Under the pieces are notes generated by a model. The model was not told the origin of the DNA, searched no databases, and saw only the letters and a program-made list of their open reading frames with translations. DNA of 28,825 nt from Azolla pinnata. Taxonomy: Eukaryota > Streptophyta > Polypodiopsida > Salviniales > Salviniaceae. Location: positions 7,260 to 36,084 of the forward strand of contig JBBBWG010011890.1 of NCBI GenBank assembly GCA_037176905.1. Direction: 5' to 3'. Shown piece by piece: positions 8,801 to 19,102 of the stretch (positions are counted from its first letter, which is position 1; the number at the start of each line of letters is the position of its first letter). The position numbers and the translations under genes were made by a program.

Positions 8801-11800
8801 ACTAGTTTTACAGAGAGCTCCTACAAATATTACAATAAAGATGATGTTCCAAGGGTATTGCAAAGCCTAGATATGCTGAAACCTCATTGTGACAAGATTG
8901 CAAAGTCTATACGGCAGATATGGGAATTACCATTACCATGCAAAGTGGATGCATCCAGTAGTGCACAATCACCTAATCCAGAGAAGCTTGTTAATACACA
9001 AGATAGCTTAGTTATGCAAATAACCACTGAAAGTAGTCTAGGAGACCAAAAAGAATCAGAGTCAGGATCAGTAATAATGCAAATAACATTACCTAAGAAG
9101 CCTATCAATATACCTTCGAATTTGGATTCTGCCATGACATCCCATGATGATGCTGCCAAAGTTGATCCGGAAGGTAATATGCAGTCAGAACCATGTGTTG
9201 TGAATTCGGCACAGGTAAAACCATTGATAGCATCTATTCCTCCTGATAAGGATGGATCTTCCGTGTCAGGAAGTAGTCTAAGTACAGTAGACCCAGAAAA
9301 TAAAGAAGATACCTTGATAGATGACAAAAAACCCCTGGATTTGCAAACTGTTAAAACTGAAGGAGGAGCTTCCAACTCCTTGGAAGGAACTGTGAACAGT
9401 ACAGCCACTGCTCTACGAGCTACTAGTCCTCCACCCTCCATTGTGGAACAGATAAAGCAAATGCCCATCCATTCGAATGAAGATGAATTGTCAACCATGA
9501 AAAAAAGACATCCCTACTATGAACATCAACAAGTTGAGCATTTGCGAAAAGCAATGTCCTATATGAATAGGTATGTGTTAGGGGATGTCTCAGCTACAGC
9601 AGCTGCCAATCTAACTTTGGCTACAGGTGATCAGAATGCTGCTGCAAAGGGGTTAAAGAAGAAAAAAGTGGTGACAACAATTGCTGAGCAGGTGAATGCC
9701 TTTCTCAAGTCATTGCCACACTTTTGCTGGCCGAGCATGAAAAAGAAGCTAGTTGAGATACCAAAAGAGAGGTGTGGATGGTGCTTTTCTTGCCTTTCAA
9801 GTTTGAAAAGAGGATGCTTGATGAATCAGGCCTTTGGGCAGCTTGCAGCTGGGGCTGCAAATGTATCTGGAGGAATTAAGCCCACAAAATGCGGTGAAGG
9901 TCACTTACCTGGTGTTGCTGGGTATCTCCTTCACATGGAAGAAAGCGTGCACAGTTTGCTGCAAGGTCCGTGGGAAAATTTGCAATACAGGAAACTTTGG
10001 CGTAGGAAACTTGAGCAAGCAAGCTCCGTTGCTGAAGTGAGACATGCTCTACTAAACGTGAGTAATGAATCTCTGTCTTTGTCTCCGCCCCCCCATTCTG
10101 AGTTTGAATATTTCCTTCCTATCACAATGTTCGTTGCTGAAAGTCTTGAACATCTTCTGTTATCCACCACTCAATTTTTTGTCTGCTACATGACACACTT
10201 AAATCATTTCAACCTATGGCCTGTGATTGTACTGTGTCTTATTGTCGTAAGATTCAGAAATAGTTTGCTGTGATGATCTCCTTACGGCTTGCTATTCTAT
10301 TCATTCTCTTTTAGTGCAATGCGGACTCTTAGATAGATTTTTTATGTGATAACAGTTTGAGGCCCATTTACGGACAGTGGTTCTTACAGAGGATTGGTCC
10401 AAGCGACTAGAAGATGCACCAACATTTTTCATAGGAGGTTGTTCTTCGTCCACACTAAATGACCTCATTCTAAAAAAGACCACAAACAACAAACGTGGTG
10501 CGAGATCTGGCTTAGCTAGGAGAAGGCCGAAAAATCGTGGGACTCCGATTGGAGTGGTGCAATGGATACGCCGGGGAAAACTTGCATATAGAGTGACAGG
10601 CTGGGCAACTTTACCAAGCAAGGTGGTGAGAAAAGCAGGCCGACATGGTATCAATATTCTTACAACCCTACTTGATATTTTTAGGAAACTCTGAATGATC
10701 TCTGTGTTTCTCTTTTCTCCACTAATTTCCATAAGTCCTGAAGGCCTTAATGCTGCGTCATTTAAACAATTATGGGTTGTATCCATTTGTTTTTTTCTCT
10801 ACGGTCAATGCTAGTGGAAACATTACATCCCACTTTTCTCCTGGAATGATTGGATATTTTTGACTTTATTCTTTTGTTGAATCTCCTGCTTATCCTGTCA
10901 ACTTTGGGTTAGGTGGGTTAAAACGCATCTCTGGCATTACCTATGCTGAAGAGGAAGAAGTTCCAAAACGCAGCAGACAAGTTGCTTGGCGTGCAAGGGT
11001 TGATGCTGCTTGTACAGTAGCAGAGCTTGCTGTTCAGGTATTGCTAGATTTCCTGTGCATTTATTTTATTGTTGTTCTCTTAGTTGTTTCTCTGGTCAAT
11101 GCATATTTTTTGTTTCTTCTCTCACAGGTTCGATGTTTGGATGCACTGTTTCGATGGGCAGATTTACTTTCAAAGGTTGATGTAGTGCCTTTACTGAATA
11201 ACGTGGCAGATACTAGAAAGTCCTTCATTCGTGCAAAGGAAATGAAAGGATCAGTAAGCCTGTATCTTGTTCCGTCTAGACTGATTCAAAATCAAAGTGC
11301 AAGACAATGCATCCCTACAGCTAATCAGGTTGGTAAAGACTTCACACCCACAACAAAAGATCATGAGATTTGGGTTGATGAACGCCAAGTGCCATTATGT
11401 TTACTTAAAGAGTTTGAAGAACGAGAGAGACTATCTCGTCAGAGCAAAGCAACAAAGGTCTCTATTCTACAAAAGCAGTATATCGATATGAGAAGGCAAA
11501 CAAGAAATGATTTTGTCAAGTGTCTTTGGGAAAGAGCTGGCTATACTACAGCAACCAAGTTGGTCATGTCAGTAACATGTAAATATTGCAAAGAGAAGGT
11601 GGTAACCAGGTTGTTCTTCTTCCTTACTTCGTTATTGTTGGGTCTATATTGATAATTATTAACCTCAGTGTCTAGATGTTGTAATTTATTTAGAACATGG
11701 TGATCTTGCATTCTTTCAGTGCCAAAGTTGCACTTAATAGTACAAAATTCTTCCATTTGCTTTTCTTTTTTCTTAAAGTGAAAACAATTTGACACTATTC

Positions 11801-13901
11801 TGGCACAATTTGTTCCCAGCGTCAAATATTCTATCATTTTAAAAGAGTTTAGAGCAACCAGAGAAACAGTTAAGGAAGGAAATGAGAACATTGGCTCATG
11901 TAAAAAGAGTGTCAAGTTAGGCAAAGTACAAACAGCAATCATGAGGCTTTTATTAAATAACAGTCGAGGAACCATGGGTTTGGTAATAACTGTAGAGGTT
12001 TGGCCATCTTCTTTAAAGTCCTTTTGTCTTTGAGCCTCTGCTATGAATTGTTCCCTCATCACAAAAATTTGTATGTGTTGAAAAACTAAGACATTTCTAT
12101 CTTTTTGAAGCTTCATGTTGAAGTTGTCCCCTTGATTTCTAAACTAAGGGATAGAAATGTACGGCCGGATACATCCATCATTTATTTATATTTGATTCCA
12201 TCATTTGTATCACAATACAGCAGTCTTAATTCTCTGACAGCTGCACAGCTTCAAAGGAACCAAGTGTTGCTCTACACACTTTTTTTTCTTAATATGATTA
12301 AATCATTGTAATTTACACGTTTTATTACTGCATACATGAAGAATTAATGTTTTGTTTTTTGGCTTGCAGTTCAGCAGTACAATGTCATTTATGCCAAGGT
12401 AAGTTTTTGACCTTCATTTTCATTGCATTCAAAACAATGTTCAATTACCTAATTTGTGACCGTTTTGAATGATAGAACCCTTTCACAAGGATTGCACGGT
12501 CACATCATATGGAGAGGCATCTGGGCAGATGAAAAATACCTGTTGTGGGTGCTTAAAAACACCAGCCAAAATCGTATCTGCTAGTAATACCAATGTAAGG
12601 CAAAGATCACCCTATTCAGTCGAGGCACTAAAAGATCGGAATTTTGTGACTGTTCATGATTTAGAATCAAGAAAGTCCTTTATATCTCAGACTCCTAGGC
12701 CACAACCAAAAGTTACAACAGATAGTAGTATAGCATTGAACTCGATCAGCAGACATGCCGAAAAGAATGCCTTTGAAGCAGTTTCCTGGAAGCAAAATGA
12801 AGTTTATTCGAGAATGCGGATCGAAAAGAATATGATTCTTCCTCTTAAAATGAAGGAGCAGGTTTTTGAAAGTCCAAAATGTTTCATCTGTCAGATGCAC
12901 TATAGACACGATCAGCTCTACATCAAATGTGAATTTTGCCCTTGTACGTAATCATACTCAGGATCTCGAATTCTGTCTTTCTGATATTTTATTTTGCCAA
13001 TTGTTATTAATTAGTTAAATGCTTGTTTGCAGTATGGTTTCATGGGGCAGCGTTTGGCATCACTCAAAGTAATGCTGCTGAAGTTTCAGGATTCAAATGC
13101 CATAAATGCAGGAAAAAGGGTATGCCATCATGCCCTTATGGCACAAAGTGTAAGATTCAAAAACTCATCATGCAAGATTGCATGCTGGCAGAGGCTTACA
13201 GTCCTCCACAGGAAGATGTGGTTATGGAAGGTGAAGATATTTCCAGGGCAAAGCGGACCCCTTTAACAGTGGCTGTAGAAAATCATCATCCTGCCCCCTT
13301 GGATAGCAGGAACGAAGCTAGAATGGGATCTCGCATAGAAACCCCGTTTCCTATGCAAAGCCTTGAAACCATTACTCAAGTCATGCAAGTTTCCAGTAGT
13401 TTTACAGCTAACGTCCAAAATGTCGTAGTGCCGCTACCAAAGCCAGTACTCTCATTCACTGAGCTTTTATCTTCAGAGGATAATGGGGTGGAGCAATTGG
13501 ATGGGTTTGGCAGAGATTTCGATCTTGATGGGTTTGATGTCTTCAATGTGGATGCATTGATGGGCACCATGGGCACTACACATTATCCAGAAGCCGAAGC
13601 AAAAATATCAGCAGAAGAAATGCCCCAGGCCTCTGTCAATGTGAACGGAGGTATGATAGAGAACTTTAATCATAGTTTGGAACTGAAGGCAGTTCCATGT
13701 GCTGTTTGTTCTGATGGATCTATACCGTCCAATCTTCAATGTGCCGGTTGTGGCTCTGTTGTCCATCAAGAGTGTCTTGCTTCTGATTCAGCGGCATGGT
13801 CATGGACATGTCAGGGGTGGGCATGCAATACTTGCAAAGCTAGATTCTCAGACCATCAAGGACAACAGATTTTCTCAGGATTTGATGCATGTGGTGGGTG
13901 A
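5858..13901 (+). CDS. PTM: PTM-type DDT/PHD-finger chromatin protein, 9 exons
   Basis: Exons: 5858-6978, 7434-8114, 8791-10057, 10356-10647, 10913-11037, 11128-11609, 12370-12398, 12476-12943 and 13033-13901. They sum to 5334 nt (1777 aa), all phases match, and this is near the length known for Arabidopsis PTM. Domains in order: basic/acidic N-terminus; Tudor-like module about residues 36-90 (SLIGRKVLKEFKGFGIFSGK); DDT about 300-362 (LRSFSLVLFLSPFGLDEF); canonical PHD about 519-562 (CMLCGMEGNLICCDGCPG, then WFCPEC); DPYGRTF and WHIM-like segments in exons 2-4; a zinc finger about 1316-1365 (CKYCKEKVV, CHLCQEPFHKDC) split by the 29-nt exon 7; a finger about 1466-1516 (CFICQMHY, CEFCPLWFHGA); and a C-terminal one about 1709-1761 (CAVCSDGS, CAGCGSVVHQEC). 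DDT/PHD proteins read histone tails and work with ISWI-type remodelers. PTM was proposed as a plastid-to-nucleus signal protein, a role later disputed. The ATG is the first in the leader. I saw no obvious transmembrane helix. The family call is firm; orthology and function are inferred. Confidence 0.9.
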
Positions 13902-14117
13902 GGGAAAAAAAACTACAAGTTCATTTGGAACTTCCGACATCCAAAAGCACACAGCAATGAGAAACTAGGGCTTCTCTCTGCTGAGTACACACATTCCGGT
14001 ATCTGCTGTATTTAAACGAGCTGTTAAATGATGTTATAAAGTTGTCCCACCTCTAGTTCAGTGGCCTAAATCCCTCCTATGCGGGCGAAATTGTAATTGG
14101 AAAAAGCTAATGTTGGC

Positions 14118-14127
14118 TTTATTTATT
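14118..14127 (-). terminator. Candidate poly(A) signal of the shugoshin-like gene
   Basis: Two overlapping AATAAA hexamers on the minus strand lie about 290 nt after the stop codon. They fall inside the likely 3' UTR of the convergent gene. Confidence 0.35.
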
Positions 14128-14257
14128 GATTATTTTTATATTGGTCTAAAGAAAATTAATCATTCCTCAGCAAATTCTTATCTGATGTGAAGGAAGGAAT
14201 TTTTCCATTGCTTTCCATTGAAAAGCAAGAGCGAGACAATGGAACAAGAGGGTGTGG

Positions 14258-14263
14258 AATAAA
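14258..14263 (+). terminator. Candidate poly(A) signal of the PTM-like gene
   Basis: AATAAA about 360 nt after the stop codon. This is plausible, but plant poly(A) signals are loose and other sites are possible. Confidence 0.3.
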
Positions 14264-14412
14264 AAGGTGAGATTTCGCAAATGTGGCGTACAAAAATGGT
14301 TCTACTATATATGTACAAACATGCAAACTAATTATATTATAAGCAAACTGTGCTTGATTTAGTAGTCATTTACATCATCAACTCTTCAATCAAAGTAAAA
14401 AGTGTGCATAAC

Positions 14413-17207
14413 TTAGGACGGTCTCCTCATCTTTATGTTCAATGCAGGCTCTCTGTATGAACCAATAGAGCTGACAGCCCTTCTTTGGGGCCTAACAGAT
14501 TGTCTCTTTGTTGATGAAACTGTCAGCCAATCAAACCTCTGCAACAAATCCTCAGTTTCAGCTACAGACAGTTCACACTGTCCTCTCTTGTTAAGATTTT
14601 TTGCACGTGTACCATTCACTTCACTTTCCGAACTGCTCGTGACTTTACAAATATTATCTTTCAAATTCATATCACGATCTGAACTCTGATCGGTGATCAC
14701 TTGATCTTCTATGCCTGCATTAGCTTTCAAATTCATACCACGATCTGAACTCCGCTCAGTGATCACTTGATCTTCTATGCCTGCAGTAGCATCTGAGTTC
14801 AATGTATCTTCCGATATAATTGATTCCTTCAGATTAATGATGCCATGCGGAACATGATTTTCAACTTGTTTAAACTTGGGTGCTGTTGTTTCACATTGAG
14901 AGGAAACAAACTTCCTAGACGTCTTTGAACTGGCTCCGTCTTTCTGTCTTATCTTCGGTCTGGATGACTTCTGATTACTGCTCTTGCCCTCTCGTTTCAT
15001 GACATTGATATTGCTCGTGGCAGTTGAGGATGACTCGCCTAGATAAATTTCATGGTGGAATAAGAATGTGGATAGAATGCATTCCAACAATTCATCCTAT
15101 TTCGTGAAAACACGTAAGACAGTAGAGGAGCCTAATAACATAATTTTTTATCGTTTAAATTAAGTGTAAATTACGCAATATGCTTCTATTTTTAGGAGGA
15201 TCAGAATAACCTGATTAGTTTAGAACTAGGCAGATTGCATCAAATTGAAAACGTCAAGTGAAAGTTCCTATCTACAGGAAAGTATAGGTCACATTCTTCA
15301 AGCAGTCAAAATAGCATGGTTCCTCCGCAATTTAAACCGTGACAATCATACTCAAAGAAACTATAATTTGTTGAATATTCTAGAGATTACTGGGAGCTGT
15401 TATATGCAAAACTAATCACATCCAGACATTAATAATTCAAGGAATAAGCAATAAGCATGTAAGTAAATCACTTACAATGAGGGCCAAACGTCGTGTCTTC
15501 CTCAATATCATCAGGTCTAACAACCTTCAGAAGTACAAATAAACATCATACCGAATCATATCCAAAAGATGCTTTGGCTATACTTGTGATAGAACCACAT
15601 ACCTCTCTGTGGGAATGTAACCGTAAAACTCCTGAGAGATGGTTTACCTTTCCCATGGCATCAGCAAGCTTTTTCTGCAATATAGATTTTACTTTACTCC
15701 AAGGAGTAGGAGCAATTATTACATAAGGCTAAAAATTAATTGAAAAGCTTAAACATACTACTGATACAGACCTACATTAAATTGTAAAGTAAAATGATAA
15801 ATTAAAAACTTGCTAACCTCCATCTCCATCTTGTACGCTTTATGGACTGCTGCCATTTGAGTATTCTCATGCTGAAGAACTTTCAACTACACATACCAAC
15901 TCACAAAAACCGTTGATATGTTTCAAATGAATAAACATCGGTGGACAAGATTTTGCAGGAAGATAAAGTAATTGCATGATTAAAGAATAACCAAGACTTA
16001 AGACTTAATGAAAACGAATTGACAAATTTCTTGATTGAGAATTCACATCTTCATCAAAATGTATTGTCAAAATAATGCATGATTGATTAAATGAAGAGAT
16101 ACGCAATTACTTTATCACGTGTCTGCATCAGCTCCTGCACAACCAAGATAAACAAAAAAGACATAATGCAGCTCTTTAGCATACACAAAGTGCAAGTTAC
16201 TGTAGAATTTGCTAGATAACAAAATACTGACTTTGAATTGACCATTAAATTATTGTTGCACGTATGTTTCACAACCATTCCTAAGGATGCTTCTAACATT
16301 GAGAATTGGACATATATTTTATGAGACAGACACTGAAAGCTGTGTACAAAACTGTTAAACAGAAGAATTTTCAGCAACACTCAAAAGAATCGAACTGACC
16401 TTGAACACTTGTGCGTTATGTAGAATGATTTCATCATTCTGCTTTGTTTTTTGGCAGTACTTTAACAGCAGTTTTTCTATATGATGCTTGCTTTTGTCAA
16501 TAGATTCTCTGAAACATTTTAAAAATCAAAGTGCAATAGGACTTTACAAACTTAAAGAAGAAATGCAAGAAGAACAAAATATCTAGCAGAAATTGATGAT
16601 ATAATGGAGATAAATACTCCTTCTCTTGTAGCAGTTGTTTCAAGGAAGATACTTCCTGCATGATTATAATACAGAAAGTTTCGTTAGGTTGCACATCTGA
16701 GCCTGTGATTTACAATGTTACTACAGCTTTGAAGAAAAGAAAGACTACAAGCTGAATTTACTAGTACCTCTTCAGGGTATAATACATAGAAAGAAAGAAA
16801 TGTGTAATCCTAAACTTTAAATGAGAAAAATGTTTATTATCTTCACGAATGATTTGACTTCAACAAGATAGAGAGATAATATTTCTAAAGCAAAATAAAC
16901 TGTTCATGAATACTAAGATGCGTGTTTATAGGCTGTAAATCACCAAATGTAATCTGCATTTCCACAGAACGATACCTGGTGACCTTATCCCAGCTACGGT
17001 CAAAACTCTATGCCATTGCTGCTACTTTTGTTTATTTTAATGTCTGAACAGGTGGACCTGGAAAGAACTGATTACCTTCTGCAGCTGAGCTTCGATGGAG
17101 ACTCCAATGTTCTCACGTGAGCGGAACGGTGTGTTTGTTATCTCTGAGAGCTTCTTTCTGTTCGTTCCAGCTCTCTGGGCCTTCCGAACAGTGTTCTCGT
17201 TCCCCAT
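14413..17207 (-). CDS. Shugoshin-like protein, 8 coding exons
   Basis: Coding exons, minus strand: 17207-17076, 16655-16618, 16508-16400, 16134-16111, 15886-15818, 15674-15648, 15524-15476 and 15038-14413. They sum to 1074 nt (357 aa) with all phases matching. The N-terminus has the shugoshin-type basic motif RKKLSEITN (about residues 18-26). Residues about 40-133 are a predicted coiled coil (QLQKEVSSLKQLLQEKE, VLQHENTQMAAVHKAYKMEM), and the C-terminus has the basic SGO-type motif RRAVSSIGSYREPALNIKMR near the end. Shugoshins recruit PP2A to centromeres and protect cohesin from separase in meiosis. The coil lacks the usual wording of plant SGO1, and exons as short as 24, 27 and 38 nt make it easy to misannotate, so this may be a divergent paralog. 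The acidic middle carries a 22-residue duplication. The ATG at 17207 is the first in an ATG-free leader. The family call rests on the two end motifs plus the coil. Confidence 0.68.
14654..14785 (-). repeat. 66-bp in-frame tandem duplication in the shugoshin-like gene
   Basis: Two copies of a 66-bp unit (TTGATCTTCT at 14701 and 14767) encode a 22-residue repeat centred on AGIEDQVIT, SSDR and MNLK. The copies differ at a few codons. The repeat lies in the low-complexity middle of the protein, between coil and C-terminal motif. Confidence 0.85.
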
Positions 17208-17216
17208 CAAGTATAT

Positions 17217-17745
17217 GCTAGAATCAGGGTTCGATGAGACGAGCAACAGCTATAAAATTTCCATAACACTTGTAAAAATGACCAAGGAACCTCTGTAATC
17301 TCTTCAATTGTGCAAGTTCAATTGGTGAACCAACTCCCAATTACCTTGAAATACCCTTCCAAATTGGTGGAGAACCTTCCAGAGCGACTGATATATCAAT
17401 GAATTTCTTTGTTGAAATTGGTCCAAGCTCGAAAGCGGATGATAATGGCAGACCAAAGGAACGAGCCCGAAGCTTCTAGGAGATGCTGGATTGTGGAAAC
17501 GTTGACGAGGAGTCGCAGGAAACCTTGCCGGAGCCAACTGAAACGGGGTACGCCGCGCGAGAAACCCTAAACGGAGAGACAAGAGAAGCCGATCGGTCGG
17601 TCGGTCGAGAGAGCAAGAGAAGCGCGAAGCTGCGAGAAGGTAAAACTCTTCTCCGAACGTGGAACGAGATGTCGGGGGAGGCACGTCGAGCTTTCGAGCT
17701 TCCGCCGGAAGCCAAACGGAAACCCTAGGAAAGGAGCAGCGGGAT
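17217..17745 (-). promoter_or_regulatory. 5' leader of the shugoshin-like gene with a short leader intron
   Basis: A GC-richer, CT-rich leader on the minus strand contains no ATG before the start codon. A donor TTTCAAG|GTAATT (exon end 17345) and acceptor GATTCTAG|CATATAC (next exon from 17217) define a 127-nt leader intron at 17218-17344. Telo-boxes AAACCCTAA (17562-17570) and AAACCCTAG (17720-17728) lie in or near the leader, in reverse orientation relative to the gene. The transcription start is inferred to be near 17740. Confidence 0.5.
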
Positions 17746-18500
17746 GGGAAGCAATGGCGACGCTTTGCCTCTCAGCCGGGACGGGAAATCAGAAAATGCT
17801 GGGAAAGATTTGAAAAACAGCGGTAACGTCTCACATTTGGACGGTTTCACACTTGGCCGGACAATCGGCCGGAGCTTCTGGACGTTCCATGTTCCGGTCA
17901 TTTTCTTGTGCTAAATATGTTTAAATATGTCAAAATACGCGGTTTAAATAAATACACAAGAGATGGATTAAATACATTGAAGTGCGTTAACTGATCGGAG
18001 AATTAAGCGATAAAACACCTTTGCCGAATTACAAGTTACATTTTAACGCGTGCTGGAATGGAACGTTGCAGGTTAACGCCTGATCTTTGTCTTCCACTAA
18101 GTAACGCTAGCCGTTGGTTTGGGTCCTAATCACTTCCCACTTATTTATCCTGGTCGATTCCTTTGCTAAGTTTGATCTACAGAAGTTGGTGATTTTAGAA
18201 TCCGACTACTTGATTCATGCGTTGATTTCGTATCAATCAAGTACTCGCGTGTTAATCAATTAGTTGATCTGCTGTTTATTGAATTCGCATTCATTGGTTT
18301 GATGTTAAATCAATCGATCGCGCATTAACATTTAAAACTAGACGCTAATTCTGTGGTTTCTAGTTTATAAGTTTCCCTTAAATAAAATTATACAAATTGA
18401 CAATCGCTTAAACCTACAGACTTTCCAACTTCATAGTAAAATTATTTTTTATATTTAAAAATTTCGCGTAAAAGAATGACAGTTCCAAACTTGTAGAATA
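17746..18500. other. Intergenic region between the shugoshin-like and SAPS genes
   Basis: About 750 bp that is AT-rich toward the right and holds the promoter of the minus-strand shugoshin-like gene. No coding exon, RNA gene or repeat of note was seen. Confidence 0.5.
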
Positions 18501-19102
18501 TGTCCGAGTATTCTAAAAAGTATTTTATTACACATTTTTTTAACAACTTAGTTGCATCTGATGATGGTCCGATCAACTACCATATGCATAACATCCACCT
18601 CAATTCTAGACATTTTCAACACCAAGAAGCTATCTCTGTCATCCAATTTGACTTGAGCACAATATTACTCATAAATGGTTATTACATTCATCTGAAAGTT
18701 CAACTTGGCACATCACCATGTACAGTAATTTGGTGTGGAACAGTACACTTACACAGATCATGTATCCTGATAGTTCAGCAAGATGCAGCTCAAAAACTTC
18801 ATTGTTCTTACTCCATGTACAAGACAACTACACCATCATTGAGGCAAGAGCAAAATTAAGATTCGAGAAAATTTGTTTGCGACTGCAAGTCGGGTGACTA
18901 ATACATCAGCTCCCTCGTTATAAAACCAAAGTGAGGGATATCCTCAGAAATGAATAAAATTGGAAGAGGAAAAATATTATACAAAGGGCACTCACAAGAT
19001 TCTAGTCCACTACATCGAGGTCCCTATGATGAATGAGAGAGCATACGACAGTAACACTAGTTAAAAACAAACAAGTCTGAACCTTGATGTGGCGTTAGTT
19101 AC
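18501..19102 (-). other. Probable 3' UTR of the SAPS gene
   Basis: Sequence after the SAPS stop codon contains a minus-strand AATAAA (18524-18529). The plus-strand 119-codon open frame here has no recognisable domain and lies antisense to the likely UTR, so it is not called as a gene. Confidence 0.4.

Larger units (their letters stand above)
13902..14412. other. Convergent 3' UTR region between the PTM-like and shugoshin-like genes
   Basis: Only 511 bp separate the two stop codons. A plus-strand AATAAA at 14258-14263 could end the PTM-like mRNA. A minus-strand AATAAATAAA (14118-14127) could end the shugoshin-like mRNA. If both are used the transcripts overlap by at least about 130 bp. No other gene is seen here. 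Confidence 0.5.

Noticed and set aside
8884..9498. Minus-strand 204-codon frame
   Set aside because: It lies fully inside PTM-like exon 3 on the opposite strand; no independent signals.
11541..12116. Minus-strand 191-codon frame
   Set aside because: It is antisense to the end of exon 6 and intron 6 of the PTM-like gene, has no domain and no splice or promoter support.
16960..17040. Possible extra 45-nt minus-strand exon in the shugoshin-like gene (CAG|CAATGGC... to CCAG|GTATCG)
   Set aside because: The neighbouring exons already join in phase without it, and its translation does not continue the coiled coil.
18500..18859. Plus-strand 119-codon frame
   Set aside because: No recognisable motif; it lies antisense to the probable SAPS 3' UTR.
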